A stretch of DNA of 43,926 bases, taken from Tardiphaga sp. (GTDB lineage Bacteria > Pseudomonadota > Alphaproteobacteria > Rhizobiales > Xanthobacteraceae). The stretch is from assembly GCF_028290495.1 (NCBI RefSeq), contig NZ_JAQGJT010000169.1, positions 1 through 43,926 on the forward strand, written 5' to 3'. Shown here piece by piece: positions 24,920 through 33,481 of the stretch. A program made the translations under genes and the position numbers. Below the pieces are notes generated by a model. That model saw nothing but the letters and a program-made list of their open reading frames with translations. It ran no database searches and was not told the DNA's origin. Numbering within the stretch: position 1 is the stretch's first letter; every line of letters begins with the position of its first letter.

Positions 24920-25987
24920 ATGACAGACACCACCGAAACCTTCGACAAGCTCGAACCGCTACCGGACATCGGCGGCGAAGCCCAGCCGCTGCTGCAGGTC
25001 AACGGCCTGACCAAGCACTTCCCGGTGCGTGGCGGGTTGTTCGCGAAGAGCAAGACCGTACGCGCGGTGGACGACGTGTCGTTCTCGATCGCCAAGGGCG
25101 AGACCGTCGGTATCGTCGGCGAATCCGGCTGTGGCAAGTCCACCACCGCGCGGCTCCTGATGCATCTGATGGAGCGCAACTCCGGCGATATCGTCTATGA
25201 TGGCCGCACGGTCGGGCGCGAATTGTCGCTACGTGAATTGCGCCGCGGCATGCAGATGGTGTTTCAGGATAGCTACGCCTCGCTCAACCCGCGCCTCACC
25301 ATCGAGGAGTCGATCGCGTTCGGCCCCAAGGTCCACGGCATGGCCGAGAAGGCTTCGCGTGCGCTGGCACGCGAGCTGCTGGGGAAGGTCGGGCTGCGGC
25401 CGGAGAATTTCGCCAACCGCTATCCGCACGAGATTTCCGGCGGACAGCGGCAGCGCGTCAACATCGCGCGTGCGCTCGCTTTGTCACCGCGCCTCGTCAT
25501 TCTCGACGAGGCCGTGTCGGCGCTCGACAAGTCAGTCGAGGCGCAGGTGCTCAACCTGCTGGTCGATCTGAAGCGCGAGTTCGGTCTGACCTATCTGTTC
25601 ATCAGCCACGACCTCAATGTCGTTCGCTACATTTCCGACCGCGTGCTGGTGATGTATCTGGGCGAAGTCGTCGAGCTCGGCCCGGTCGATGATGTCTGGG
25701 ACAAGCCCGCGCATCCCTATACGCGGGCGCTGCTGGCGGCGATGCCGTCCTCGGATCCCGACAACCGCACCCAGACGCCGCCGATCACCGGCGATCCGCC
25801 GAACCCGATCGACCCGCCGTCCGGCTGCCGCTTCCACACGCGCTGCCCCTTTGCCGAAGCGGTCTGTTCCGGCGAGAGCCCGAAGCTTTCGGACGTCGAT
25901 GCGATTGGCCATCAGGTGGCCTGCTACATGTTCATTCCGGGCGCCGCGCACAGCAAGGCGCCGCCGATGGGAGACGTTGCGCCATGA
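24920..25987 (+). CDS. ABC transporter ATP-binding protein, DppF/OppF-like
   Basis: 355 residues from ATG 24920; an in-frame start at 24881 would overlap the permease and is less likely. Walker A GESGCGKST, Q-loop, signature ISGGQRQRVNIARAL and Walker B LVILDEAVSALD are all present. The C-terminal oligopeptide-transporter extension contains Cys residues in GCRFHTRCPFAEAVC, a pattern of this subgroup that can hold an iron-sulfur cluster. The stop overlaps the next small gene by ATGA. It forms the ATPase dimer with the protein at 27590-28570. Confidence 0.93.
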   Translation: MTDTTETFDKLEPLPDIGGEAQPLLQVNGLTKHFPVRGGLFAKSKTVRAVDDVSFSIAKGETVGIVGESGCGKSTTARLLMHLMERNSGDIVYDGRTVGRELSLRELRRGMQMVFQDSYASLNPRLTIEESIAFGPKVHGMAEKASRALARELLGKVGLRPENFANRYPHEISGGQRQRVNIARALALSPRLVILDEAVSALDKSVEAQVLNLLVDLKREFGLTYLFISHDLNVVRYISDRVLVMYLGEVVELGPVDDVWDKPAHPYTRALLAAMPSSDPDNRTQTPPITGDPPNPIDPPSGCRFHTRCPFAEAVCSGESPKLSDVDAIGHQVACYMFIPGAAHSKAPPMGDVAP

Positions 25988-26181
25988 CCGCACCTACCGC
26001 AAAACAGATCAAGGTGATCGCCGGGCTCGGCGGTCTCATCGTGGCCGACGATGTCGCCGAGCGGATCGCCCATAATATCGGGCCGGCCTATGAAGGCTTT
26101 GCGGCCATCGCCGGCACGCTGCCGATGGATCTCGAACCTGCGACCTTTCTCGTCGTACAGAATACGAAGGCCGCCAAATGA
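25984..26181 (+). CDS. Small AtzG / GatC-like protein (DUF4089-type), amidase partner
   Basis: 65 residues, start overlapping the ATPase stop (ATGA) and stop overlapping the amidase start (ATGA). Two amphipathic helical stretches (IADDVAERIAHNIGPAYEGF region) are followed by AGTLPMDLEPATFLVV. This pattern, helices then an acidic-EPA-x-F tail, and its position directly before an amidase match the AtzG (DUF4089) proteins, which form a GatCA-like complex with the amidase AtzE. Assignment rests on pattern and context, not on a search. The function would be to stabilise or complete the active site of the following amidase. Confidence 0.6.
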   Translation: MTAPTAKQIKVIAGLGGLIVADDVAERIAHNIGPAYEGFAAIAGTLPMDLEPATFLVVQNTKAAK

Positions 26182-27593
26182 GCGTCACCGAACCCGCTTT
26201 GCTGTCGCTGATCGAGGTCGCTGCCGCCATCGCGCAGAAGAAGATCTCGTCGCGCGAGGCCACGCAGTCCTGCCTCGACCGCACGGCGAAATGGCAGCCG
26301 AGCCTGAACGCCTATATGTCGATCGAGGCGGATGCCGCGCTCGCCGCCGCTGACGTTGCCGATGCGAAGCTCGCCAAAGGCGAAAGCCGCGGCGTGCTGC
26401 ATGGCGTGCCGCTGGCGCATAAGGACATGTATTACGACGAAGGCCATGTCGTGACCTGCGGCTCGCATATCCGCCGCGATTTCGTCGCGACCACCACGGC
26501 GACGTCGCTGCAACGGATCAAGGATGCCGGCACGATCAGGCTCGGATCGTTGCAGATGGTCGAGTTCGCCTACGGCCCGCTCGGCCATAACTCGCATTAC
26601 GGCGCGGTGCATAATCCGTGGGCCTTCGATCACGTCACCGGCGGCTCGTCGTCGGGCTCCGGCTCGGCCGTCGCCGCGCGCCTGACCTTTGCGGCGCTCG
26701 GCTCCGACACCGGCGGCTCGATCCGGCTGCCGGCGCATTTTTGCGGCGTCACTGGATTGAAGACCACGGTCGGGCTGATCAGCCGCGCCGGTGCGATGCC
26801 GCTGTCGCAATCGCTGGACACCGTGGGCCCCTTGGCGCGGACGGTCGAGGATTGCGCGCTGCTCACGGGACTGATGGCCGGCGCCGATCCGCTCGATCCC
26901 ACCGTCAGCACCCGCGCCGTGCCTGACTACATGGCCGCGACCAAGGCGTCGGCCAAGGGGATGACCGTCGGCATTCCGAAAGCGTTCTACGTCGATGACC
27001 TCGATCCCGAGGCTGCAAGGATTCTGCAGGACACCATCGCCACGCTGAAGAGCGAGGGCGTCAGCTTTGTCGAGGTCGATCTGCCTGACCAGCGCCAGCT
27101 TACCGCGGCGTGCCAGATGGTGCTGGCAACGGAAGCTGCGGCCATTCACAAGCGCTGGATGATCGAGCGTCCGCAGGACTACGGCGCGCAGGTGCTGTCG
27201 CGGCTGCAGAACGGCTTTGCGATCTCTGGCGTGTCCTACATCGAGGCGTTGCGCTGGCGGGGCCCGGCGCTCGCGGCCTATCTTGCGGCGGTCACCGGCA
27301 CCGATGCCGTGCTGGCGCCGGTGGCGCCCGCGGCTGCGCCGACGATTGCCGAAACCGATGTCGGCAACACCACCGGCTCTGAAGCGATGATCCAGCGGCT
27401 GACGCGCTTCACCCGGCCGATCAACTATCTCGGCCTGCCGGCGCTCTCGATCCCGGCCGGCTTCACTGCGTCGAAGTTGCCGATCGGCGTGCAGCTGATC
27501 GGTCGCCCGTTCGATGAAACGACGCTGCTGACGATCGGCGCCGCGTTCCAGCGCGTGACCGACTTCCACACCAAATGCCCGGAGCTGACATGA
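26178..27593 (+). CDS. Amidase-signature hydrolase (AtzE/GatA-like)
   Basis: 471 residues. Amidase-signature family with the Ser-cisSer-Lys triad: Lys82 in LAHKDMYYDEG, Ser in GGSSSGSGS (157-159) and nucleophile Ser181 in GSDTGGSIR. It hydrolyses a C-N amide bond in the cytoplasm. No signal peptide. It is translationally coupled to the small AtzG-like gene upstream and to the second ATPase gene downstream, so its substrate is presumably the imported solute. The specific amide is unknown; glutamyl-tRNA amidotransferase activity is unlikely because GatB is absent here. Confidence 0.9.
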   Translation: MSVTEPALLSLIEVAAAIAQKKISSREATQSCLDRTAKWQPSLNAYMSIEADAALAAADVADAKLAKGESRGVLHGVPLAHKDMYYDEGHVVTCGSHIRRDFVATTTATSLQRIKDAGTIRLGSLQMVEFAYGPLGHNSHYGAVHNPWAFDHVTGGSSSGSGSAVAARLTFAALGSDTGGSIRLPAHFCGVTGLKTTVGLISRAGAMPLSQSLDTVGPLARTVEDCALLTGLMAGADPLDPTVSTRAVPDYMAATKASAKGMTVGIPKAFYVDDLDPEAARILQDTIATLKSEGVSFVEVDLPDQRQLTAACQMVLATEAAAIHKRWMIERPQDYGAQVLSRLQNGFAISGVSYIEALRWRGPALAAYLAAVTGTDAVLAPVAPAAAPTIAETDVGNTTGSEAMIQRLTRFTRPINYLGLPALSIPAGFTASKLPIGVQLIGRPFDETTLLTIGAAFQRVTDFHTKCPELT

Positions 27594-28570
27594 GCAATCT
27601 CGTCGAGGTCCGCAATCTCAACGTCAAATTCTCCGGCGAGCGCACCGTCTATGCGGTGAACGATCTCAGCTTCTCGCTGGGCGAGGGCGAGGTGCTCGGC
27701 CTGCTCGGCGAGTCCGGCTCCGGCAAGAGCGTAACCTTGCGCGCGTTGATGCGGCTCCTGCCGAAGAAGCGCACGCAGATCACCGGCACCGTCAATGTGA
27801 TGGGCAAGGATGTGCTGGCGCTCAATGATGAGGAACTGTCGGCGTTTCGCGGCCAGACAGTATCGATGATCTTCCAGGAGCCGGCGCTGGCGCTCGATCC
27901 CGTGTACACCATCGGCCAGCAGATCGCCGAAAGTGTGATGCGGCACGAGGGCAAGAGCCAGGCCGACGCCAACAAGCGTGCGCTGGAAATGCTCGAAGTG
28001 GTGCGCATCCCCTCGGCGAAGCGCCGCCTCGACGCCTATCCGCATGAGATGTCGGGCGGTATGCGGCAGCGCGCGATGATCGCGCTGGCGCTGGCCTGCA
28101 AGCCGAAGATCCTGCTGGCCGACGAGCCGACCACCGCGCTCGACGCTACCGTGCAGATCCAGATCCTGCTGCTGCTGCGTGAATTGCAGCGCGAGTTCGG
28201 CATGTCGATTATCTTCGTCACCCACGACATCGGCGTCGCCATCGAGATCTGCGATCGCGTCGCGGTGATGTATGCCGGGCAGATCGTCGAGCAGGGTACG
28301 CTGAGCCAGATCGTGCGCAGCGCTGTGCATCCCTATCCGCGCGGATTGCTGGCTTCGACCGTGCACGGCGCGAAGCGGGGCGCGCGGCTGGAGACGATTC
28401 CCGGCACGCCGCCGTCACTCGACAAGGCGCCGGTGAATTGCTCGTTCGCGCCGCGCTGCAGTTTCGCCCAGCCGCGCTGCGTCGAAGGCCCGCCGCCGAA
28501 CGTTCACATGGAAGGCAACCGCATCGCGCGCTGCATTCTGGCGGAGCCGGCGGAAGCCTTGGCGACGTAA
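27590..28570 (+). CDS. ABC transporter ATP-binding protein, DppD/OppD-like
   Basis: 326 residues from ATG 27590, overlapping the amidase stop by ATGA; an upstream in-frame ATG at 27575 is less favoured. Walker A GESGSGKSV, signature MSGGMRQRAMIALAL, Walker B ILLADEPTTALD and the C-terminal Cys-rich segment NCSFAPRCSFAQPRC of oligopeptide-type ATPases. It is the last gene of the ABC operon. Its separation from the other ATPase by the amidase pair is unusual, since the two ATPase genes are normally adjacent. Confidence 0.93.
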   Translation: MSNLVEVRNLNVKFSGERTVYAVNDLSFSLGEGEVLGLLGESGSGKSVTLRALMRLLPKKRTQITGTVNVMGKDVLALNDEELSAFRGQTVSMIFQEPALALDPVYTIGQQIAESVMRHEGKSQADANKRALEMLEVVRIPSAKRRLDAYPHEMSGGMRQRAMIALALACKPKILLADEPTTALDATVQIQILLLLRELQREFGMSIIFVTHDIGVAIEICDRVAVMYAGQIVEQGTLSQIVRSAVHPYPRGLLASTVHGAKRGARLETIPGTPPSLDKAPVNCSFAPRCSFAQPRCVEGPPPNVHMEGNRIARCILAEPAEALAT

Positions 28571-28577
28571 CCCTCTC

Positions 28578-28691
28578 CGTCATTGCGTGCCGGTCCAAAG
28601 TTGGCAGCGCCAACTTTGGACCGAGCGAAGCAATCCAGAGCCCGTAAGCGAGAACTGGATTGCTTCGTCGCAAGGGTTCCTCACAATGACG
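28578..28691. repeat. Palindromic intergenic repeat (type C), copy 1
   Basis: Nested inverted repeats: outer CGTCATTG (28578-28585) with CAATGACG (28684-28691); GGTCCAAAGTTGGC (28592-28605) with GCCAACTTTGGACC (28609-28622), perfect 14 bp; and CGAAGCAATCCAG (28626-28638) with CTGGATTGCTTCG (28655-28667). The last stem is identical to one in the copy at 42208-42290. It lies between convergent genes and may act as a bidirectional transcript end. Confidence 0.85.
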
Positions 28692-28711
28692 GCTGAGAAG
28701 TCGCGGCCCGA

Positions 28712-29194
28712 CTACGCCGACAAATTCTTGAGCAGGAACGTCAGCGCCGTATGCGCGAACGCGTGCATGTTGCCGAGGCGGTCAATGCTTTCCGTCTCCA
28801 GTGTCATCACCGCCTGCTGCGGGCCGGCCACCGCCATGCAGCTGTGGCCCGCAGCGTCGCCGTAGCGGTTGCCGGTCGGTCCCGTCGCGCCGGTCTCCGA
28901 CAGTCCCCAATCGCAGTTGAACCGTTCGCGGATCTGCTTCGCCAGCAGTTGCGCATAGGGCTCCGACGCCGAACGCAGCCCCTTCATGGCGTCGTCGGGA
29001 ATTTCCATCAGGACGCGGCGGGCGTCGCGCGTGTAGATCACGCCGCCGCCGAGATAATACGCCGACGCGCCGGGTACTGCGAGCAAAGCCGCAGAGATCA
29101 GCCCGCCGGTGGAGGATTCCGCCACTGCGATGGTTTGCTTTCGCGCGATCAGTTTGGCCGCGATCTTTTCCGCGAGCGGGACAAGGTCTTTCAT
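28712..29194 (-). CDS. pncC: CinA C-terminal-like nicotinamide-nucleotide amidohydrolase
   Basis: 160 residues from ATG 29194. Stand-alone CinA_C domain with the characteristic AESSTGG (25-31) and GLSETGATGPTG motifs. PncC-type enzymes deamidate nicotinamide mononucleotide to nicotinate mononucleotide in NAD recycling. The normal length for the family is about 160-165 residues. It lies 9 bp after the MFS transporter gene on the same strand, so it is probably cotranscribed with it. Confidence 0.88.
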   Translation of the reverse strand: MKDLVPLAEKIAAKLIARKQTIAVAESSTGGLISAALLAVPGASAYYLGGGVIYTRDARRVLMEIPDDAMKGLRSASEPYAQLLAKQIRERFNCDWGLSETGATGPTGNRYGDAAGHSCMAVAGPQQAVMTLETESIDRLGNMHAFAHTALTFLLKNLSA

Positions 29195-29203
29195 GTGCCG
29201 ATC

Positions 29204-30517
29204 CTACGCCGGCACGGTGTCCCTTGTCTCGACGATCTGGCCGCCGCGATAGATGATCAGCGTGGCGATCAGGCCGGAGGCGGCGGCGAACATCAGCCAG
29301 AAGCCGGGCGATGCGTCGTTGCCGGTTTGCTTGATCAGCCAGGTTGAAGCCAGCGGCGTGAAGGTGCCGAATAACGCTGCCGCCAGCGCGAAGGCCAGAG
29401 AGAAGCAGGTGGTGCGGACATGCGCCGGCACGATCTCGACCAGCGCGCCGAGCATGGTGCCGCTATAGACGCCGAAATACAGCGAGAACAACATTTCCAC
29501 CGCCAGCATCTTGCCGAAGCTCGGTTCCGCCGTGAGCCACATCAGTGCGGGATAGGCCGTGATCAGCGCGAGCGTGGAAATCGTGATCAGGACCGGCTTG
29601 CGTCCGATCCGGTCCGACAGCGCGCCGCCGACCGGATTCCAGATGAAGTTGGTGACCGCGACCGCCAGCGTCACCAGCAGGCTGTCCGCGGTGGACAGTT
29701 TCAGCACGTTCTTGCCGAAAGTCGGCGTGTACACCGTGACGAAATAGAACGTCACCGTGGTCATCGCCGCCATGAACATGCCGAGCACGATGATCCTCCA
29801 GTTCAGCGCGGCGGAGGCGAATATCTCTGAGGCGGTCGGATGCTTCTTCATGGCGAGGAACGCCGGGGTTTCTTCCAGCGTACGGCGCAGGAGGAAGATG
29901 AACGGCACGATGGCGCAGCCAATGAAGAACGGAATGCGCCAGCCCCATGCGGTGACCTGATCCGCCGGCATGATCTCGCTCAGGAAGTAGCCGAGCAGGG
30001 CTGCGACAAAGATTGCGACCTGCTGGCTCGCAGACTGGAACGAAGTGTAGAAGCCGCGATTGCCGGGCGTCGAGATCTCGAACAGATAGACCGACACGCC
30101 GCCGAGTTCGACGCCGGCGGAGAAGCCTTGAAGCAGCCGGCCGATCAGAACGATGATCGGCGCGGCGATGCCGATCGAGGCATAGGTCGGGCACACCGCG
30201 ATGATCACGGTGCCCATCGCCATGATCGCCAGCGTCACGATCAGTCCCTTGCGGCGGCCGATGCGATCGATATAGGCGCCGAGCACGATGGCGCCGACCG
30301 GGCGCATCAGTGCGCCGAGCCAGAAAGTGGTGAAGGTCAGCAGCAGCGCGTTGGTGTCGTTGCCGGGCGGGAAGAACGCCTTGGAGATCGCGGTGGCGTA
30401 AAAGCCGAACAGGAAAAAATCGAACTGTTCGAGGAAATTGCCTGATGTCGATCGCAGGATGGCGCCGAGGCGCGATTTCAGTTCCGGCGGCTGTCCGTGT
30501 GAGGTGGTCGACGACAT
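29204..30517 (-). CDS. MFS transporter, metabolite:H+ symporter (MHS) family
   Basis: 437 residues from ATG 30517, with GGGAG upstream; an in-frame extension to 30631 is not favoured. Twelve predicted membrane helices. The loop motif [10 protein letters not shown] between helices 2 and 3 and the second copy [10 protein letters not shown] in the C-half are typical of the citrate/dicarboxylate/proline-type MHS carriers. It would import an organic acid or betaine-like solute with protons. A LysR regulator gene lies 150 bp upstream on the same strand. Substrate unknown. Confidence 0.9.
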   Translation of the reverse strand: MSSTTSHGQPPELKSRLGAILRSTSGNFLEQFDFFLFGFYATAISKAFFPPGNDTNALLLTFTTFWLGALMRPVGAIVLGAYIDRIGRRKGLIVTLAIMAMGTVIIAVCPTYASIGIAAPIIVLIGRLLQGFSAGVELGGVSVYLFEISTPGNRGFYTSFQSASQQVAIFVAALLGYFLSEIMPADQVTAWGWRIPFFIGCAIVPFIFLLRRTLEETPAFLAMKKHPTASEIFASAALNWRIIVLGMFMAAMTTVTFYFVTVYTPTFGKNVLKLSTADSLLVTLAVAVTNFIWNPVGGALSDRIGRKPVLITISTLALITAYPALMWLTAEPSFGKMLAVEMLFSLYFGVYSGTMLGALVEIVPAHVRTTCFSLAFALAAALFGTFTPLASTWLIKQTGNDASPGFWLMFAAASGLIATLIIYRGGQIVETRDTVPA

Positions 30518-30667
30518 CGTGTGTTTTCTCCCGGTGCGGCAGCGGCGCTCTGGTGGCCCTGGCTGCGACAGTTTGTCCTGCCCGCGGCAATCTGCCACGC
30601 CGGTTACAGAGATCAAACCGTAAAACGCCACCGTCCACGGCTGTGCTGCAGCGCAATCAGCGCGCCG

Positions 30668-31567
30668 TCAGCCTTTGGCCGCGACGGACGCCAGCAGCCA
30701 GTCGCGGAACGCCGCCAGCTTCGGCGATTGCGCCGCCGCCTCGGGCGCGACCAGATAGAAGCCGGCTTCGGTCGGCAGTCGGATCTGGAACGGCACCACC
30801 AGCCGCCCGCTGGCGAGGTCGCCTTCAACATAGGTGGAGCGGCCGATCGCGACACCGATGCCGTCGATCGCCGCCTGCAGCGCCATGAAGATCATGTCGA
30901 AGGACAGACCGGGCTGCCGGGAGATGTCGAGCGGCAGGCCGGCGGCGGTGAGCCACAGCCGCCAGTCGTCGTCGTAGCCGGCGCTGGAATGCAGCAAGGT
31001 GTAGCGTGACAGGTCCTCGGGCGTGCGCAGCGGGTTATCGCCGCGGAGCAGCGCCGGACTACACACCGGAAACAGATGGTCGGCGGTCAGCCAGTCCGCG
31101 CTCAGGCCGGGCCAGCGGCCGCGGCCGTAGCGGATCGCGGCATCGACGTCGCCGCTCTTGAAATCCACCATTGTGGTCGAAGTGGTGATGTGGACGTCAA
31201 TCTCGGGATGCGCCGCCTGGAACGCCGGCAGCCGCGGCAGCAGCCATTTCGAGGCCAGTGACGCCAGCGTGCTGACCGTCAGCACGCGGTCATTGTCCTT
31301 GCGCAGCAGGCGGTCGGTGGCGAGCCGCAGGTCGTTGAAGGCGGCGCGGATGCCCGGCAGATAATCGCGCGCCTGCGGTGTCAGCGCCAGCGCACGGTTC
31401 TGCCGGACGAACAGCCGGATGCCAAGTTCATCTTCCAGCCGCTTGATCTGATGGCTGATCGCCGTCTGCGTCACGTTCAGTTCGGCGGCTGCGGCGGTGA
31501 AGCTGAGATGCCGCGCGGCGGCCTCGAAGGCGCGCAATCCGTTCAACGAGGGCAGGCGAGCGGTCAT
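30668..31567 (-). CDS. LysR-family transcriptional regulator, GcvA-like
   Basis: 299 residues from ATG 31567, chosen because GGAG precedes it at 8 nt; an ATG at 31597 in the same frame lies inside a LysR-box palindrome and lacks a ribosome-binding site. An N-terminal winged helix-turn-helix (about 8-65; FTAAAAELNVTQTAISHQIKRLE) is followed by a LysR substrate-binding domain. The sequence resembles GcvA, the glycine-cleavage activator, but the group is broad. It is divergent from the DUF1127/GNAT pair and upstream of the MFS carrier; it may control either. Confidence 0.9.
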   Translation of the reverse strand: MTARLPSLNGLRAFEAAARHLSFTAAAAELNVTQTAISHQIKRLEDELGIRLFVRQNRALALTPQARDYLPGIRAAFNDLRLATDRLLRKDNDRVLTVSTLASLASKWLLPRLPAFQAAHPEIDVHITTSTTMVDFKSGDVDAAIRYGRGRWPGLSADWLTADHLFPVCSPALLRGDNPLRTPEDLSRYTLLHSSAGYDDDWRLWLTAAGLPLDISRQPGLSFDMIFMALQAAIDGIGVAIGRSTYVEGDLASGRLVVPFQIRLPTEAGFYLVAPEAAAQSPKLAAFRDWLLASVAAKG

Positions 31568-31596
31568 GGCGTGCTCCGCATGGGTCGCCTGATCCA

Positions 31597-31609
31597 TGAG
31601 CGTAGCTCA
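31597..31609. promoter_or_regulatory. LysR-type binding box (T-N11-A)
   Basis: TGAGCGTAGCTCA, the core of the perfect palindrome ATGAGC-GTA-GCTCAT (31596-31610), fits the T-N11-A rule. It lies between the LysR gene (start 31567) and the divergent DUF1127 gene (start 31693), where an autoregulatory and activating site is expected. Confidence 0.65.
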
Positions 31610-31692
31610 TGTGAGCGGGGACAACATGTCGTTTGTGGAAGCGTCGAAATGCTCCGATATTTACTGTGCGAACTTTAGCTCAGGAGAGCAAA

Positions 31693-31896
31693 ATGTCTAC
31701 TTGCACACATCAATCGATGACAAATCATCATGCACCGGGCGTCCTGGCCGAAGCGGTCGAACTGCTGCACACCTGGCGCGAGCGGATGCAGCAGCGCCGC
31801 GAACTCACGCAATGGAGCGAGCGCGACATTCGCGATGCCGGGATGTCGAAGGGCGACGTGCTGTACGAGGCCAGCAAGCCGTTCTGGCGGGCATAG
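31693..31896 (+). CDS. DUF1127 small protein
   Basis: 67 residues from ATG 31693, preceded by AGGAG. The C-terminal half RRELTQWSERDIRDAGMSKGDVLYEASKPFW is the DUF1127 domain (about 38-66), a short basic helical module common in alphaproteobacteria. Some members bind RNA or affect phosphate and carbon metabolism; the role of this one is unknown. A LysR regulator is divergent and a GNAT gene follows 35 bp downstream. Confidence 0.85.
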   Translation: MSTCTHQSMTNHHAPGVLAEAVELLHTWRERMQQRRELTQWSERDIRDAGMSKGDVLYEASKPFWRA

Positions 31897-31931
31897 GTCG
31901 GGATCACGCGAGCGGAAAACGGGAGCGCGCC

Positions 31932-32543
31932 ATGTATTTTATCGATCCCCGACATCTCGATGATTACTCGGACGCGCTGCTGACCCGCAGCGGCGCGGTC
32001 GTCACGGTGCGGTTTGCCGGGGCGGCGGATGCCGAGGCGCTGCAGGGCTACTTCCGCGATCTCTCGCAGGCCTCGCGCTACAGGCGGTTGATGGGCGCCG
32101 CCCGCGAATTGCCGGTTGGGCAACTCGATGTCTTCACCCACCTGCGTGACGACGGCCGTTTTACGGTGCTGGCGACGATGACGATCGACGGCCATGAGCG
32201 GATCGTCGGCGAGGCGCGTTACGCTTTTGACGAGGCGACCTCGCACTTCGAATTCGGCCTTTCGGTTGCCAATCAATGGCAGGGCCACGGCCTGGGCATG
32301 GCGCTGCTGTCAAACCTGCAATGCCGCGCCGCGGCGCTGGGCGCTGAAACGCTGTTCGGCGATACGCTGCCCTTCAACGACGCCATGCTGGGGCTGGCGC
32401 GCCGCGCCGGTTTCACCTTCGCGCCGACGCCGGGCGACTGGAAGCAGATACGCCTTGAGAAGCGCATCGCGATCGCGCCGCAGGAGATTTCCTGCGCGAG
32501 CTGGCGGTTGCGCGCCGAGGCGATGATGCAGATAAGCGCGTGA
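31932..32543 (+). CDS. GNAT-family N-acetyltransferase
   Basis: 203 residues from ATG 31932 with GGGAG upstream; the same frame is open far upstream but reads as non-coding there. GNAT fold with acetyl-CoA motif A around LSVANQWQGHGLGMALLSNL (about residues 112-131). It transfers an acetyl group to an amine; the acceptor is unknown. The N-terminal segment VVTVRFAGAADAEALQGYFRDLS is typical of stand-alone GNAT regulators of metabolic enzymes. It probably forms an operon with the DUF1127 gene. Confidence 0.85.
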   Translation: MYFIDPRHLDDYSDALLTRSGAVVTVRFAGAADAEALQGYFRDLSQASRYRRLMGAARELPVGQLDVFTHLRDDGRFTVLATMTIDGHERIVGEARYAFDEATSHFEFGLSVANQWQGHGLGMALLSNLQCRAAALGAETLFGDTLPFNDAMLGLARRAGFTFAPTPGDWKQIRLEKRIAIAPQEISCASWRLRAEAMMQISA

Positions 32544-32549
32544 TTTAAT

Positions 32550-32681
32550 CTGTCATTCCGTGGCGGGCGCAGCGAAAGCTGCGAGCTAATCCGGAATCCA
32601 GATATGGCAGTTGAACAACTCGGGGTTCCGGGTCTGCACGCCAGCCGGCTTCGCCGTCTGAAGCGCAGCCCGGAATGACAG
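32550..32681. repeat. Palindromic intergenic repeat (type D)
   Basis: Outer arms CTGTCATTCCG (32550-32560) and CGGAATGACAG (32671-32681) are perfect complements. It starts 7 bp after the GNAT stop and ends 11 bp before the convergent SDR stop. Confidence 0.78.
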
Positions 32682-32691
32682 CGCGAAATCC

Positions 32692-33393
32692 CTAGAACTT
32701 CTCCACCCACGGCCGGATTTCCAGCTCCGAACTCCAGGCGCTGCGCGGCTGCTGCAGCACGTTCCAGTAGTTTATGGCGATGGCGTCGGGATCGAGCATC
32801 GAGTCCGGTCGGTCGGCCGGCTCGGTGCGGACCGAACTGCGAATGCCGCCGTCGATCACGAAATGCGCGATGTGGATTCCTTGCGGCGCGAATTCGCGCG
32901 CCAGCGATTGCGCCATGCCACGCAGCGCGAACTTGCCCATCGCGAACGGCGCGGACTGTGCGAAACCCTTGATGCTCGCCGACGCGCCGGTGAACAGGAT
33001 CGCGCCGTGCCTGTTCGGCAGCATCCGCTGCAGCGCCTGTTGCGCGACGAGAAATCCGCCGAACGCGCTGACGGCGATCGACTGCGCGACATCCTCCGGC
33101 CTGAGCTCAATGAACGCACCGCGGGCACGAAGGCTGGCGTTGTAGACGACGACATCGAGCTTGCCGATCTGCTGCTCGACATCGACGAACAGTTTTGCCA
33201 CGTCGTCGGCATTGGTGGCATCGCAGGCGAACGCCTTGGCGCCGGTCTCTTCGCACAATGCGGCGAGCTTGGCGGTGTTGCGTGCCGCCAGTGCGACGCG
33301 CAGGCCCTGCTTCGTCAGCAGCCGCGCCAATGAGGCGCTGATGCCTTCGCCGGCGCCGACGATCAGCGCGGTTTCATAATGCGGAATATTCAT
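32692..33393 (-). CDS. SDR-family protein lacking the catalytic tyrosine
   Basis: 233 residues from ATG 33393, with GGAG at about 9 nt. Rossmann start VGAGEGIS (12-19), an NAS in place of NAG (85-87) and Ser in TGASAS (about 138). The active-site YxxxK is replaced by Phe150-x3-Lys154 (FAMGK), so classical SDR proton transfer is compromised. The region GIHIAHFVIDGGI is typical of one SDR subgroup in which this change is seen. It could be a reductase with altered chemistry or a binding protein. Confidence 0.82.
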   Translation of the reverse strand: MNIPHYETALIVGAGEGISASLARLLTKQGLRVALAARNTAKLAALCEETGAKAFACDATNADDVAKLFVDVEQQIGKLDVVVYNASLRARGAFIELRPEDVAQSIAVSAFGGFLVAQQALQRMLPNRHGAILFTGASASIKGFAQSAPFAMGKFALRGMAQSLAREFAPQGIHIAHFVIDGGIRSSVRTEPADRPDSMLDPDAIAINYWNVLQQPRSAWSSELEIRPWVEKF

Positions 33394-33481
33394 GGAGCCA
33401 TTCTCCGGGTGCACTTTATTCGGCCGCGCTTGCGGCGCATGATGCAGATGGAAACGCCGTCACCATAAACAAGAGGTCGTC

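Noticed and set aside
30518..30667. Possible sigma-54 element on the minus strand upstream of the MFS gene (TGGCAGATTGCCGC)
   Set aside because: The GG-to-GC spacing is 9 instead of 10 bp and the -12 part is weak.
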